A stretch of DNA of 64,000 nucleotides from an uncultured Draconibacterium sp. (lineage in GTDB: Bacteria > Bacteroidota > Bacteroidia > Bacteroidales > Prolixibacteraceae): positions 67,001-131,000 of the forward strand of contig NZ_OY776411.1 in the NCBI RefSeq assembly GCF_963675585.1. Reading direction: 5' to 3'. This document shows, piece after piece, positions 8,753 to 17,894 of the stretch (the first letter of the stretch is position 1; each line of letters starts with the position of its first letter). The notes under the pieces are model-generated. The model was given only the letters and a program-made list of their open reading frames with translations, had not been told where the DNA came from and did not search any database. The position numbers were made by a program, and so were the translations under genes.

Positions 8753-10069
8753 TTATTTACTTGTTTTAAACAGTTCTTCTTCTTTTACTTTCTTTACCAT
8801 CATACTGTCTTTTAAGGTTTTGTTGATGGCATTGTATGGAGCAATTACCACTTCGTCGCCTTCGTTTACACCTTCCAGAATTTCAATGCTGTTGTTGTCC
8901 TGAATACCGGTTTTTACTTCCACTTTTTTCACTTTATCGTCACTGTACACAAAAACAACCTCTTGCTTTTCTTCCTTAACTGCGGTTTTACTATCAGTAG
9001 TAGTTTCAGCCGCAGTACTCTCTTCATCAGCAACTTCTTCGGTACCACCACCTTCTTTTTTAATTCGGGTGGTAACTGCCGAAATTGGTACAGAAATTAC
9101 ACCTTCGCGTGTTTCGGTAAGTATGTCAACCGTTGCCGACATTCCCGGACGAAATGGATAAGGACTCGTTTCTGTTATCAGGTCTTCGTATGATTCTTTT
9201 AACAAAAATACTTTCACATCGAAATTGGTAACCTGATCGGCGGTGGTTCCGGTGGTACTTGCCGAGTTGGCAATTTCGGTTACAATGCCTTTGAATTTGC
9301 GATTCAGATAAGCATCAACCTCAACCAGGGCGGTATCAAATTTCATTACCTTAACAATGTCGTTTTCGTTAACCTCTACCTGAACTTCCATTTTATCCAG
9401 ATCGGCAACGGTCATCATTTCGGTTCCAACCATCATACTTGTTCCAACTACACGTTCTCCCTTTTCCACATTCAAGGCCGAAATGGTTCCTGAAATCGGA
9501 GCATAAATTTTGGTTTTTGTAAGCTGTTCCTGTGCTTCCGACACCGTTGCTTCGGCACTACGTACCGAATACTGTGCGGCCCGCACTTCTGCCTGCGCTA
9601 CTTTGTAAGCTGCTTCGGCGGTTTCAAATTCCGATACAGGAATGGTTCCTTTATCATACAATTGTTTGCTCCTTTTATACGAGAGTTCACGTTCTATTTG
9701 TTGTGCCTCCGCCTGTGCCAATCTGGCTTTCGACGAATTTAATGCGGCTTCTGAACGGTTTAGTGCCGATACATACATTTCGGGTTTAATCACACACAAA
9801 GGATCTCCTTTGGTTACCGGTTGACCGTCTTCCACAAAAAGTTCCACGATTTCACCTGCCACATCCGGACTGATTTTTACTTCTGTTTTTGGCTGAATTT
9901 TACCGTTGGCAGTAATAAATTCAGTAATTGTTTTGCTTTCAACTTTTTCGGTGGCAATACTTATTGTAAACTCGTTACCAAACCAGCCGGCTTTTTTCCC
10001 GACTACCAATAAAATCATAACAACTACTACTAGTCCAATGGCGTAAGGAAGAATCTTTTTTTGCTTCAT
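8753..10069 (-). CDS. Efflux periplasmic adaptor subunit (HlyD/MacA-like)
   Basis: 438 aa membrane-fusion protein that would bridge an inner-membrane exporter to a TolC-like channel. It has one N-terminal TM segment (about 7-23), a barrel/lipoyl region (ISPDVAGEIVELFVEDGQPV), a long helical hairpin rich in Ala/Glu/Gln (about 95-190), the second lipoyl half (IYAPISGTI), then beta-barrel and membrane-proximal domains. A low-complexity acidic/threonine insertion (EEVADEESTAAETTTDSK, near residue 350) interrupts the C-terminal part. Adaptors of this type usually sit beside an ABC or RND permease and an outer-membrane factor, but here the upstream gene is aspartokinase, so its partners are elsewhere. 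Confidence 0.9.
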   Translation of the reverse strand: MKQKKILPYAIGLVVVVMILLVVGKKAGWFGNEFTISIATEKVESKTITEFITANGKIQPKTEVKISPDVAGEIVELFVEDGQPVTKGDPLCVIKPEMYVSALNRSEAALNSSKARLAQAEAQQIERELSYKRSKQLYDKGTIPVSEFETAEAAYKVAQAEVRAAQYSVRSAEATVSEAQEQLTKTKIYAPISGTISALNVEKGERVVGTSMMVGTEMMTVADLDKMEVQVEVNENDIVKVMKFDTALVEVDAYLNRKFKGIVTEIANSASTTGTTADQVTNFDVKVFLLKESYEDLITETSPYPFRPGMSATVDILTETREGVISVPISAVTTRIKKEGGGTEEVADEESTAAETTTDSKTAVKEEKQEVVFVYSDDKVKKVEVKTGIQDNNSIEILEGVNEGDEVVIAPYNAINKTLKDSMMVKKVKEEELFKTSK

Positions 10070-10164
10070 CTTGAAGAAGTTTTTTTTATATGTAAAGAAT
10101 AGCTCACTAAAATTACAAGAAAAATCCGTTCGGATAGAAATAAAATTCCTTTTAAAGGTTTCGA

Positions 10165-11415
10165 TTACTCTTTTACAAGCATTCTGGCGGTTAACCTGCT
10201 GTGTTGTTCCAGGTAAATGTCTTTTTCTTTAACCATCCAGTCGAGCACCTCTTCGGTATAATGACGAATGGTAACCAACGTTAATCCGGTATTGTAACGA
10301 ATATTGTATTGAGTTGACAGTTCGCCAAAAATCTCTTCCAGATTTTCATCTGAGGCATCGGCGACAATATTTAAGTCGATGGCCGACTGTTGCATTAAAG
10401 TCACTTTTATTAATTTCTCCATTAAAAAGTTTACAACACGTTCAATATCTACTATCGAAATAATGGAGAAATCTTTTGCCGAAAGCGTAATTAACACCTG
10501 GTTTTCTTTGAGAATAAAAATGGGTGGCAATTCAACTTTATGATCGATTTTATGAATAACCGTTCCCGGGTTTTGTGGCACAACAAACGATTTTACCAAA
10601 AGCGGAATTCCTTTGTTGTGCAAAGGTTGCATGGTTTTCGGATGAATTACTTTGGCTCCCGAATGTGTCATCTCCACTGCTTCTTTATACGACAATTCGT
10701 TTATCATAACAGTGTCGGCCATTTTTTTCGGATCGGCACTTAAAATACCGGGTACATCTTTCCAAATCGAAACACTTTCTACCATTAACAAACTACCAAT
10801 AATTGCCGCTGTAAAATCCGATCCTTCTCTTCCGAGTGTGGTGGTTAAATTGGCGGAGGTCGATCCAATAAATCCCTGCGTGATGTACAACTGGTCTTCC
10901 TGAAAAGTAAACTCCTCCAAAATCAACTCTTCTGTCCACTCCCAATCAACTTTTGCATCTCTGAAAGTGTCATCTGTTTTCAGGCAGGTTCTTACATCGA
11001 TCCATTTATTGGGGTGCCCTGCGGCATTTAAATAATCGCTGATAATACGTGTAGAAATCAACTCGCCAAAACAAATAATCTGGTCGTATTCAAAATTATA
11101 ATCATACGAAGGCCGGGTTGCCAGCTTATGTTCCAGTTCGTTAAAAAGCTCGTAAACGGGTTGCGGCATTCCTTTTTCGCCAAATAAAGTTTCAATTATT
11201 TCGATGTGATAATCTTTAAAGGCCTTAAAAATAGCCAGTTTCTCACTCGTTTTGTTGTAATACGCTTTTATTAACGTTTCCAGCAAATCGGTACTTTTAC
11301 CCATGGCAGAAATTACAACCACCAGTTTACCTGTTTCACTTTTAATAATCTGAAAAACATTTTCTACAGCTGCGGCATCTTTTACCGAGGCGCCTCCAAA
11401 CTTGAATACCTTCAT
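10165..11415 (-). CDS. lysC: Aspartate kinase
   Basis: Phosphorylates aspartate, the first step to lysine, threonine, methionine and diaminopimelate. The 416 aa protein is monofunctional. The N-terminus MKVFKFGGASV is the kinase signature; FTAAIIGSLL and the WKDVPGILSADP segment are also typical. The last ~130 residues form two ACT domains that would bind the feedback amino acid. No homoserine dehydrogenase fusion is present. Aspartate-semialdehyde dehydrogenase, the next enzyme, is encoded separately near 51 kb. The gene diverges from the aldo/keto reductase gene. The paralogue designation (lysC or another) cannot be settled from sequence alone. Confidence 0.92.
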   Translation of the reverse strand: MKVFKFGGASVKDAAAVENVFQIIKSETGKLVVVISAMGKSTDLLETLIKAYYNKTSEKLAIFKAFKDYHIEIIETLFGEKGMPQPVYELFNELEHKLATRPSYDYNFEYDQIICFGELISTRIISDYLNAAGHPNKWIDVRTCLKTDDTFRDAKVDWEWTEELILEEFTFQEDQLYITQGFIGSTSANLTTTLGREGSDFTAAIIGSLLMVESVSIWKDVPGILSADPKKMADTVMINELSYKEAVEMTHSGAKVIHPKTMQPLHNKGIPLLVKSFVVPQNPGTVIHKIDHKVELPPIFILKENQVLITLSAKDFSIISIVDIERVVNFLMEKLIKVTLMQQSAIDLNIVADASDENLEEIFGELSTQYNIRYNTGLTLVTIRHYTEEVLDWMVKEKDIYLEQHSRLTARMLVKE

Positions 11416-11569
11416 TTCCTTTTTTTACTTTGTGCCTTAAGACCTGTGCCCTGGGCATTTTTTTGTTGTTTACAAAACTATATTTTTTGTTTAAATCGAA
11501 TACTAAAATTTATCAGAGAATTATTCATTTAAAAAGTGCTATTTTAGAAGTCTCCAAAAAGAAATCATT

Positions 11570-12394
11570 ATGAATATTACATCAAAAACTACGTTAAATA
11601 ACGGCCTAACTATGCCATGGTTGGGTCTGGGTGTTTTCCAGTCGGAAGACGGGAAAGAAGTTATAAATGCCATAAAAGTGGCGCTTAACAACGGATACAG
11701 AAGTATTGACACTGCCGCCATTTACCGGAACGAAAAAGGTGTTGGAACTGCCATTAAGGAAAGTAATGTTGCGCGCGAAGATATTTTTCTAACCTCAAAA
11801 GTGTGGAACAGTGAACAAGGTTACGATACAACAATGGCCGCTTTTGAAGAAAGCCTGGAGAAATTACAGACAAATTACCTCGATCTGTATCTAATTCACT
11901 GGCCAAAAGGGGAAAAATCGATCGACACCTGGAAAGCACTTGAAGAGTTGTACAACAAAGGAAAAATAAAAGCCATCGGAATAAGCAATTTTCTGGTACA
12001 TCATCTCGATGATTTTTTGCCGCACTGCAAGGTAATACCGGCTGTTAACCAGGTTGAATTTCATCCGGAGCTTGTTCAGCCCGAACTTTTAACTTATTGC
12101 AAAAGCAAAGGAATACAATTGGAAGCCTGGTCGCCAATTATGAAGGGAAAAGTTAACTCGGTTCCTCTTTTGCAGGATCTGGCAGCTAAATACGGCAAAA
12201 CTCCGGTGCAGATCGTATTACGCTGGGACATTCAAAAAGGCGTGGTTACCATTCCTAAATCGGTTACCGACGAACGAATTATCGCAAATGCCAATATTTT
12301 CGATTTTGAACTAACACCGGAGGATATTTTAAAAATCGACAGTCTGGATAAAAACAAACGGATCGGTCCGCACCCCGATACCATTTCATTTTAA
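11570..12394 (+). CDS. Aldo/keto reductase
   Basis: NAD(P)H-dependent cytosolic carbonyl reductase, 274 aa, the usual length for the 2,5-diketo-gluconate/methylglyoxal reductase branch. Catalytic tetrad is visible: Asp in GYRSIDTAAIY, the Tyr of that motif, Lys in FLTSKVW and His in YLIHWP. The cofactor-binding C-terminal segment TIPKSVTDERI is also present. A TIM barrel is expected. It is followed after 28 bp by the S9 peptidase gene on the same strand. With mgsA in this window, methylglyoxal is one plausible substrate, but that link is inference. Confidence 0.92.
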   Translation: MNITSKTTLNNGLTMPWLGLGVFQSEDGKEVINAIKVALNNGYRSIDTAAIYRNEKGVGTAIKESNVAREDIFLTSKVWNSEQGYDTTMAAFEESLEKLQTNYLDLYLIHWPKGEKSIDTWKALEELYNKGKIKAIGISNFLVHHLDDFLPHCKVIPAVNQVEFHPELVQPELLTYCKSKGIQLEAWSPIMKGKVNSVPLLQDLAAKYGKTPVQIVLRWDIQKGVVTIPKSVTDERIIANANIFDFELTPEDILKIDSLDKNKRIGPHPDTISF

Positions 12395-12422
12395 ATCTAA
12401 TACCGCTTATAAATTATTTCTC

Positions 12423-14801
12423 ATGAAAAAACTGTTCACCATTTTTTTGCTCGCCTTGGTTGTTACTGCTTTTGGTCAAATACAGCGCAACAACCGCAGC
12501 CAGCTCACCATCGAAAATATTATGCAGGATCCGGCAAAATGGATCGGAACCTCGCCTGAAAACATTAGTTGGTCGGGCGACGGGCAAAAAATTTATTTCG
12601 ATTGGAATCCGGATCAGGACACGCTGGAATCCTTGTACTCCTATTCGTTGCAAAGCAAACAAATTGAAAAAGTACCGCTGGAGGAAAAACTACATCTTCC
12701 GGCCAGGCAGGTTGACTACTCTGCCGACAAGTCGAAAAAAGTATATGCACGAAATGGCAATATTTATTTGTATTCCACCAAAAACGGAACGGAAAAACAA
12801 CTGACCAATTGGTTGGAGCGTGCTATTTCGCCCGAATTTGTTTTAAACGACACAGAAATTGCATTTATAAAAGACAACAATCTGTATACCATTCATCCTG
12901 CAAGTGGACTCATTCGCCAGATTACAAATTTTGTTTCGGGAAACGAAACAAAAGAAAAGAGCAGCGATGAACAGGCAAAATGGCTGGAAGCACAACAAAA
13001 TGAATTGTTTGTGGTACTGAACGAACGCGAGGCTCAAAATAAAGCCCGCGAAAACAGAGATAACGCGGAGAAACAGGAACAGGCTTTAAAAATCTACACC
13101 GGAAAAAATCGCGCGAATAATATCTCTTTAAGCCCCTCGGGAAATTTTGTTATTTACTCAATCTACGAACGAGGTGACGGCAAAGCCACTTCTGTAACAC
13201 ACCATGTCACTCAATCGGGTTATACCGAAGAGCAACAGGCCCGCGTTAAAGTGGGCAGTCCGCAGGGAGGTGTTGAAATGGGTATTTTTGATGTAAAAAA
13301 TAATGCGCTGATAAAAATCGATAAATCTCAGATTCCCGGCTTAAAAGACCTTCCCGATTACCTGAGCGATTATCCGGAGCGAATGCCAAAGGAAGGTGAT
13401 GAAATAAAAGACCGTGAAGTAAATATTCTTGGCCCGATTTGGAATAAAACCGAAGATTTGGCAGTTGTTGTAGCACTTTCGATAGACAACAAAGACCGCT
13501 GGATACTTTTGCTCGATCCGGCAACAGGAAATCTTGAACTACTCGACCGCCAGCGCGACGAAGCATGGATTGGCGGTCCCGGAATTGGTGGCTGGGGATT
13601 TTCAACCGGCGACATGGGATGGATGCCCGACGGAAAATCCATTTGGTTTCACTCCGAAGAATCGGGCTACTCGCATTTGTACTGTGTCGATATTCATTCA
13701 AAAAAGAAAACCTCACTTACATCGGGCGACTTTGAAGTTTCGGAAGCCTTTATTTCCAACGATAAAAAACATTTCTATTTTACAGCCAACAAAGTACATC
13801 CCGGTGTAACTCATTTTTACCAAATGCCTGTTTGGGGTGGCAAACTCACCCAAATAACTTCCATGGAAGGAGGAAACGAAGTTAGTCTTTCGCCCGACGA
13901 AAAGTGGATTGCCATTCGCCATTCAACTGCAAATAAACCATGGGAACTGTATCTCCAGGAAAACAAGTCAGGAGCAGAGGCAACACAACTAACAAAATCA
14001 ACCACAGCTGCTTTTAATGCATACAAGTGGCGCACACCGGAATACATTACCTTTAAGGCACAGGATGGCGAAAATGTACATGCCCGTTTGTACCGCCCCG
14101 ACTCGCCCGAGAAACAAGGCCCGGCAGTGATTTTTGTACACGGAGCCGGATATTTGCAAAATGCCCACAAATGGTGGAGCAGCTATTTCCGCGAATACCA
14201 GTTTCATAATTTTTTGGTCGACAATGGTTATACGGTTTTAGATATGGACTACCGTGCCAGTGCCGGTTACGGCCGCGACTGGCGAACCGGAATTTACCGC
14301 TGGATGGGAGGCAAAGATCTTTCAGACAATGTGGACGGAGCTAAATTTTTAGCCGAAAAATACGACGTTTCGCCCGAACGTATTGGTTTATATGGTGGTT
14401 CGTATGGTGGTTTTATTACCTTAATGGCCATGTTTAACTACCCCGATGTTTTTAAAGCCGGTGGTGCACTTCGCTCGGTAACCGACTGGGCGCACTACAA
14501 CCACGGTTACACCGCCAACATATTAAACACACCCGTGGAAGACAGCCTTGCCTTTGTAAAAAGTTCGCCCATTTATTTTGCCGAAGGTTTGCAGGGAGCT
14601 TTGTTGATGTGCCACGGCATGGTTGACGACAATGTGGAATTTCAGGACATTGTTCGTTTAACACAACGTTTGATCGAGTTGGGTAAAGAAAACTGGGAAC
14701 TGGCTGTTTTTCCGGTTGAACCACACGGTTTCCGCGAGCCAAGCAGCTGGACAGACGAGTACAAACGGATTTACAAGTTGTTCGAAGAAAACCTGAAATA
14801 G
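12423..14801 (+). CDS. S9 family prolyl oligopeptidase-type peptidase (DPP4-like)
   Basis: Exported serine peptidase, 792 aa. Signal peptide 1-19 (ending VVTAFGQ), a long beta-propeller region with TolB/DPP4-like blades (about 30-530), then an alpha/beta-hydrolase domain. Triad read from the sequence: Ser660 in GGSYGG, Asp735 in MVDDNV, His768 in EPHGF. Such enzymes remove dipeptides or cut short peptides in the periplasm. A helical charged stretch around 185-215 (QEQALKIY region) looks like an insertion in the propeller. Close spacing to the aldo/keto reductase gene suggests co-transcription. Confidence 0.93.
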   Translation: MKKLFTIFLLALVVTAFGQIQRNNRSQLTIENIMQDPAKWIGTSPENISWSGDGQKIYFDWNPDQDTLESLYSYSLQSKQIEKVPLEEKLHLPARQVDYSADKSKKVYARNGNIYLYSTKNGTEKQLTNWLERAISPEFVLNDTEIAFIKDNNLYTIHPASGLIRQITNFVSGNETKEKSSDEQAKWLEAQQNELFVVLNEREAQNKARENRDNAEKQEQALKIYTGKNRANNISLSPSGNFVIYSIYERGDGKATSVTHHVTQSGYTEEQQARVKVGSPQGGVEMGIFDVKNNALIKIDKSQIPGLKDLPDYLSDYPERMPKEGDEIKDREVNILGPIWNKTEDLAVVVALSIDNKDRWILLLDPATGNLELLDRQRDEAWIGGPGIGGWGFSTGDMGWMPDGKSIWFHSEESGYSHLYCVDIHSKKKTSLTSGDFEVSEAFISNDKKHFYFTANKVHPGVTHFYQMPVWGGKLTQITSMEGGNEVSLSPDEKWIAIRHSTANKPWELYLQENKSGAEATQLTKSTTAAFNAYKWRTPEYITFKAQDGENVHARLYRPDSPEKQGPAVIFVHGAGYLQNAHKWWSSYFREYQFHNFLVDNGYTVLDMDYRASAGYGRDWRTGIYRWMGGKDLSDNVDGAKFLAEKYDVSPERIGLYGGSYGGFITLMAMFNYPDVFKAGGALRSVTDWAHYNHGYTANILNTPVEDSLAFVKSSPIYFAEGLQGALLMCHGMVDDNVEFQDIVRLTQRLIELGKENWELAVFPVEPHGFREPSSWTDEYKRIYKLFEENLK

Positions 14802-14825
14802 GCTGACAATAACAGTCTTTGTGTC

Positions 14826-14862
14826 AAAAGGATCCGATCTTTTTGAAAGATCAGATCCTTTA
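14826..14862 (+). terminator. Terminator hairpin of the GGATC family, copy 1
   Basis: AAAAGGATCCGATCTTT pairs with AAAGATCAGATCCTTT with one mismatch and a very short loop, just after the S9 peptidase stop. It shares the GATCCGATC core with hairpins at 16197 and 18748. Confidence 0.75.
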
Positions 14863-14915
14863 ATTCGCCAAACATTTGGCCGCATAAATGGACAACACCA
14901 TCAAATTGGAAAGAA

Positions 14916-16013
14916 ATGAAACAAATCTTCTTTATTCTCGGATTGATAGTACTGATGGCGTGCAGCAAATCTGATGCAGATCCGGATAATCCGGAGACAG
15001 AGCAGACCTTGTACTTCCCTCCTACCAATTCCGGAAATTGGGAAACTACTTCACCTGAAAGTTTAGACTGGAATATCGCGGCTTTAAACGAATTAAAAAC
15101 ATTTCTGTCGGACAACGGGACACGCGCATTTATAGTGTTAAAAGACGGTAAAATTGTTGTGGAAGAATACTGGGGAAAAACCATTTTGAATACGGAGGAT
15201 TTTAACAGCGATGCAACATGGTACTGGGCTTCGGCAGGGAAAACACTAACAGCATTTCTGGTGGGTTTGGCACAGGAACAGGGACTACTCAACATTACAA
15301 ACAAAACTTCCGACTACCTTGGAAAAAACTGGTCGGGCTTACCCGAAGAAAAGGAAGATTTAATACAGGTAAAACACCACTTGTGCATGACAACCGGACT
15401 GGATTACGGGGTTTCAAATCCCGATTGCACTTCTCCTGAATGTTTGCAGTACAAAGCCGATGCGGGAACACAATGGTACTACCACAATGCGCCCTACACT
15501 CTTTTGGAAGAGGTAGTAAGTACTGTTTCAAACCAAAGCTATAATGCTTTTACCGACGAAAACATAGAGCAAACTACCGGGATGAATGGCTCCTGGATTA
15601 ATTTGGGCGACAACAATGTATACTGGAGCACTGCCCGCGATGCCGCGCGTTTTGGATTGTTACTGCTTAACAAAGGAAGCTGGGACAAAACCGAAATTAT
15701 GCACGACACCACCTATTTTCATTCCATGGTAAACAGCTCGCAAAGTTTAAATCCATCGTATGGCTATTTGTGCTGGTTAAATGGCAAAACATCCATTATA
15801 GTTCCCGGCCTGCCCAATTCGTTTCCGGTTTCGCTTTCGGCAAATGCGCCAGCCGATTTATTTGCAGCCATGGGCAAAAACGGTCAGTTTATCGAAGTTG
15901 TCCCCGGGCAAAACCTGGTAGTCATCCGAATGGGTGAAGCTCCCGACAATTCAATGGTTCCTGTGGTTTTTCATAACGACATGTGGGCTAAAATAAATGC
16001 CGTAATTAATTAA
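14916..16013 (+). CDS. Beta-lactamase-family serine hydrolase, lipoprotein
   Basis: 365 aa, class C beta-lactamase/penicillin-binding fold. Lipoprotein signal with lipobox LMAC (Cys16) followed by an acidic linker. Catalytic motifs: Ser106-A-G-Lys109 (SxxK), and Tyr189-H-Asn191 (YxN) in WYYHNAPY. A GxTTGLDYG-like turn (MTTGLDYG) is also typical. It is related to 6-aminohexanoate hydrolases, esterases and DD-peptidases of COG1680, and the real substrate cannot be told. It is flanked on both sides by GATCCGATC hairpins. Confidence 0.9.
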   Translation: MKQIFFILGLIVLMACSKSDADPDNPETEQTLYFPPTNSGNWETTSPESLDWNIAALNELKTFLSDNGTRAFIVLKDGKIVVEEYWGKTILNTEDFNSDATWYWASAGKTLTAFLVGLAQEQGLLNITNKTSDYLGKNWSGLPEEKEDLIQVKHHLCMTTGLDYGVSNPDCTSPECLQYKADAGTQWYYHNAPYTLLEEVVSTVSNQSYNAFTDENIEQTTGMNGSWINLGDNNVYWSTARDAARFGLLLLNKGSWDKTEIMHDTTYFHSMVNSSQSLNPSYGYLCWLNGKTSIIVPGLPNSFPVSLSANAPADLFAAMGKNGQFIEVVPGQNLVVIRMGEAPDNSMVPVVFHNDMWAKINAVIN

Positions 16014-16066
16014 AAATATGAAAGTGGTGGGTTTAACAGGCTTTTCACTTTAGTTGCTTTCCTTCG

Positions 16067-16131
16067 CCGGGTTTCACTCCCGGTTGTGCTTGGCTTCCGC
16101 CGGTCGCCAGCCAACCACGGTTCAACCATGG
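16067..16131. repeat. Cluster of three GC-rich hairpins
   Basis: CCGGG/CCCGG (16067-16083), TTGGCT/AGCCAA (16090-16114) and CCACGG/CCATGG (16115-16131, one mismatch) follow one another with almost no gap in an otherwise AT-rich region. It looks like a dispersed intergenic repeat or a folded RNA; I do not recognise the family. Confidence 0.5.
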
Positions 16132-16196
16132 CTCAGGCGCAGCAAGCTGCCGTTCCAATCCTTACCCTATTCGTATACCAATGGCGTCGGGGAAAA

Positions 16197-16236
16197 GATC
16201 CGATCCTTGTTTGTTAAAATGTAAAAGGATCGGATC
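16197..16236. terminator. Terminator-like hairpin of the GGATC family, copy 2
   Basis: AGATCCGATCCTT pairs with AAGGATCGGATCT across a 14-nt AT-rich loop. It shares its core with copies at 14826 and 18748. Confidence 0.7.
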
Positions 16237-16320
16237 TCTCAAGCCACAATCAGACTATTTTGTTGCCGGCGGTAATCCATTTTTTTGCAACAATTAAATG
16301 AGGAGCATTCGACTCCGGCA

Positions 16321-16440
16321 GGAGTCGTATGTTATCGACGCTAAATTAAGCTATAAGTATTTGAATCCTCCGGATTCCTGAAATCCCTCCCATAATTGTG
16401 TTGCATTATTGTATAGTGAGTCTCTGAAAAAAAAATTGCC
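16321..16440 (+). repeat. 120-bp direct repeat, left copy
   Basis: Aligns without gaps to 16711-16830; I count 20 mismatches in 120. It contains an inner palindrome GAATCC-tcc-GGATTC and ends at the first 42-bp unit. Confidence 0.8.
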
Positions 16441-16650
16441 TCCTGCAGAACTGTAACAGGTCAACCACAACTTTTTTTTGTGTCCTGCAGCTCTGCATCA
16501 GGCTCGCCAACAAAATTTCTTGTGTCCTGCAGCCGTGCGGCGGGTCAGCCACGATGTTTTTTTGCTCCCTGCAACTCTGCAGCAGCCAAGCCAACACTTT
16601 TTATTGCTTCCTGCAGTTCTGCAACAAGCGAGCCAACAAGTTTGCCGGGC
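16441..16650. repeat. Minisatellite: five 42-bp tandem units
   Basis: Units start at 16441, 16483, 16525, 16567 and 16609, exactly 42 bp apart, each opening with TCCTGCAG or a one-base variant, continuing with a CTGCA-rich segment and ending in a T-rich tract. Because 42 is divisible by three, several frames on both strands stay open by chance. The units are diverged from one another, so this is not a recent expansion. Confidence 0.85.
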
Positions 16651-16710
16651 AATTACACGGCTGCAGCAAGCCAAATAACAGCACGTTACACACACATTGA
16701 TTTTGCGGCT

Positions 16711-16830
16711 GGAGTCATATGTCATCAACGGTAAATTAAGCTAGAAATAGTTGAATCCTACGGATTCCTGAAATCCCTCATATAATTGTATTGCATTGTT
16801 GTAAAGTGGGTCTTTGAAAAATTTTTTACC
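16711..16830 (+). repeat. 120-bp direct repeat, right copy
   Basis: Second copy of 16321-16440 at an offset of 390 bp. It is followed by CCTGCTGAAGTACTGCA, a degenerate start of another 42-bp unit, which shows that repeat and unit form one composite. Confidence 0.8.
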
Positions 16831-16934
16831 TGCTGAAGTACTGCACAGTCACTAAATTATCTGTTGAGATCAGAATAAGCATATGATATGAAAAAGTAAG
16901 CAATAATTAACCTTTATATTTTAACAAGACAGTT

Positions 16935-16964
16935 TTTGCAAGGGTGGAATATTACGTACCTTTG
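16935..16964 (+). promoter_or_regulatory. Promoter of the DUF488 operon
   Basis: TTTG at 16935-16938 and TACCTTTG at 16957-16964, 18 bp apart, match the Bacteroidota TTTG-N19-TAnnTTTG promoter closely. The expected start point is about 16970, on top of the ATG at 16969, which points to a leaderless mRNA. Confidence 0.65.
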
Positions 16965-16968
16965 CACT

Positions 16969-17868
16969 ATGTTGTATTACCGTAGAAAAATATTGTTAGC
17001 GTTATTGGAAGTATTCGAAAATCAGCTTACTGCTAAAAGTTTGCAGAAGTACCTTTTTCTTTTTACCCGAACCCAAAATAAAAAGGCGTTTGATTTTGTA
17101 CCTTACCGTTATGGCTGTTTTTCCTTTCAGGCAAATCAGGATTTAGCAACCATGCAAAAATACGGCTACCTTGAAATAGTTCAGCAAAATAACGGTCGTT
17201 TTATAAAAATAAAAGAAAAAGGTAATTATCTTTCACTACTTACTAAGCAAGATAAATCCATACTACTTGGAACAAAAAAGAAATTTGGAGCCTTGGCACA
17301 AGATGATCTGATCCGCTATACTTACCAACAGTTTCCGTATTACGCTACAAAAAGTGCAATTGCCCACAAACTTTTAACAGCAGAAGAATTGCAATCGATT
17401 GAGCAGCAAAAAAGATCATTTTCAGATACACGTTTATTTAGTATTGGATACGAAGGCGTTACACTCGAAACCTACATAAACAAGTTGATAATAAACGATG
17501 TTCGAGTATTGTGCGATGTGCGAAAAAATGCATTCAGCCAAAAATATGGTTTTTCGAAAAGCCAACTAAAAACAGCATGCGAAGGTGTTGGTATTGAATA
17601 TGTGCATGTCTCGGAACTTGGTATTGTTTCTGACAAACGTCGTGAATTAAATACTCAAAGCGATTATGACCGGTTGTTTATGGAATACGAGAAGACAAGT
17701 TTAAAAGAAAACTCTGAAGCCTTACTTCGGATACGAAATCTTCTAAAAAGTAAAAAGCGAGTTGCTATTACATGTTTTGAAAATAATCCGTCGCAATGTC
17801 ATCGTACACGAGTCGCCAATAAATTACTCCACTTCCCCGATGCCGATTATACTCTAAAGAACATATAA
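16969..17868 (+). CDS. DUF488 domain protein
   Basis: 299 aa from the chosen ATG. An ATG at 16936 is excluded because it falls inside the promoter. The N-terminal ~110 residues form a helical, possibly winged-helix domain (RKILLALLEVFENQLTAKS) that I do not recognise. The C-terminal half is DUF488: SIGYEGVTLETYI opens it, DVRKNAFSQKYGF follows, and a C-x(8)-CHR motif (CFENNPSQCHR) closes it. These cysteine/histidine/arginine residues are the likely active or metal site, but the biochemical function of DUF488 is not established. It is followed after 26 bp by the QLSLF protein gene, so the two form an operon. Confidence 0.85.
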   Translation: MLYYRRKILLALLEVFENQLTAKSLQKYLFLFTRTQNKKAFDFVPYRYGCFSFQANQDLATMQKYGYLEIVQQNNGRFIKIKEKGNYLSLLTKQDKSILLGTKKKFGALAQDDLIRYTYQQFPYYATKSAIAHKLLTAEELQSIEQQKRSFSDTRLFSIGYEGVTLETYINKLIINDVRVLCDVRKNAFSQKYGFSKSQLKTACEGVGIEYVHVSELGIVSDKRRELNTQSDYDRLFMEYEKTSLKENSEALLRIRNLLKSKKRVAITCFENNPSQCHRTRVANKLLHFPDADYTLKNI

Positions 17869-17894
17869 TATTCATATTAATAAAATCAAAACTT

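Larger units (their letters stand above)
16014..16968. other. 955-bp repeat-rich intergenic patch
   Basis: No convincing gene. In order it holds a GC-rich block with three successive hairpins (16067-16131), the GATCCGATC terminator (16197-16236), a CGACTCC/GGAGTCG hairpin (16309-16326), a 120-bp direct repeat (16321), five 42-bp tandem units (16441-16650), the second 120-bp repeat (16711) and the promoter of the DUF488 operon (16935-16964). Confidence 0.8.

Noticed and set aside
9532-9824. ORFs antisense to the adaptor gene
   Set aside because: Shadow frames of a clear coding region on the other strand.
16441-16650. Protein with 14-residue repeats on either strand
   Set aside because: A 42-bp period keeps several frames open on both strands by arithmetic; no start context or promoter, and the translations are low-complexity.
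16441-16650. CRISPR array
   Set aside because: Units are contiguous and diverged, without separate conserved repeats and unique spacers; no cas genes.
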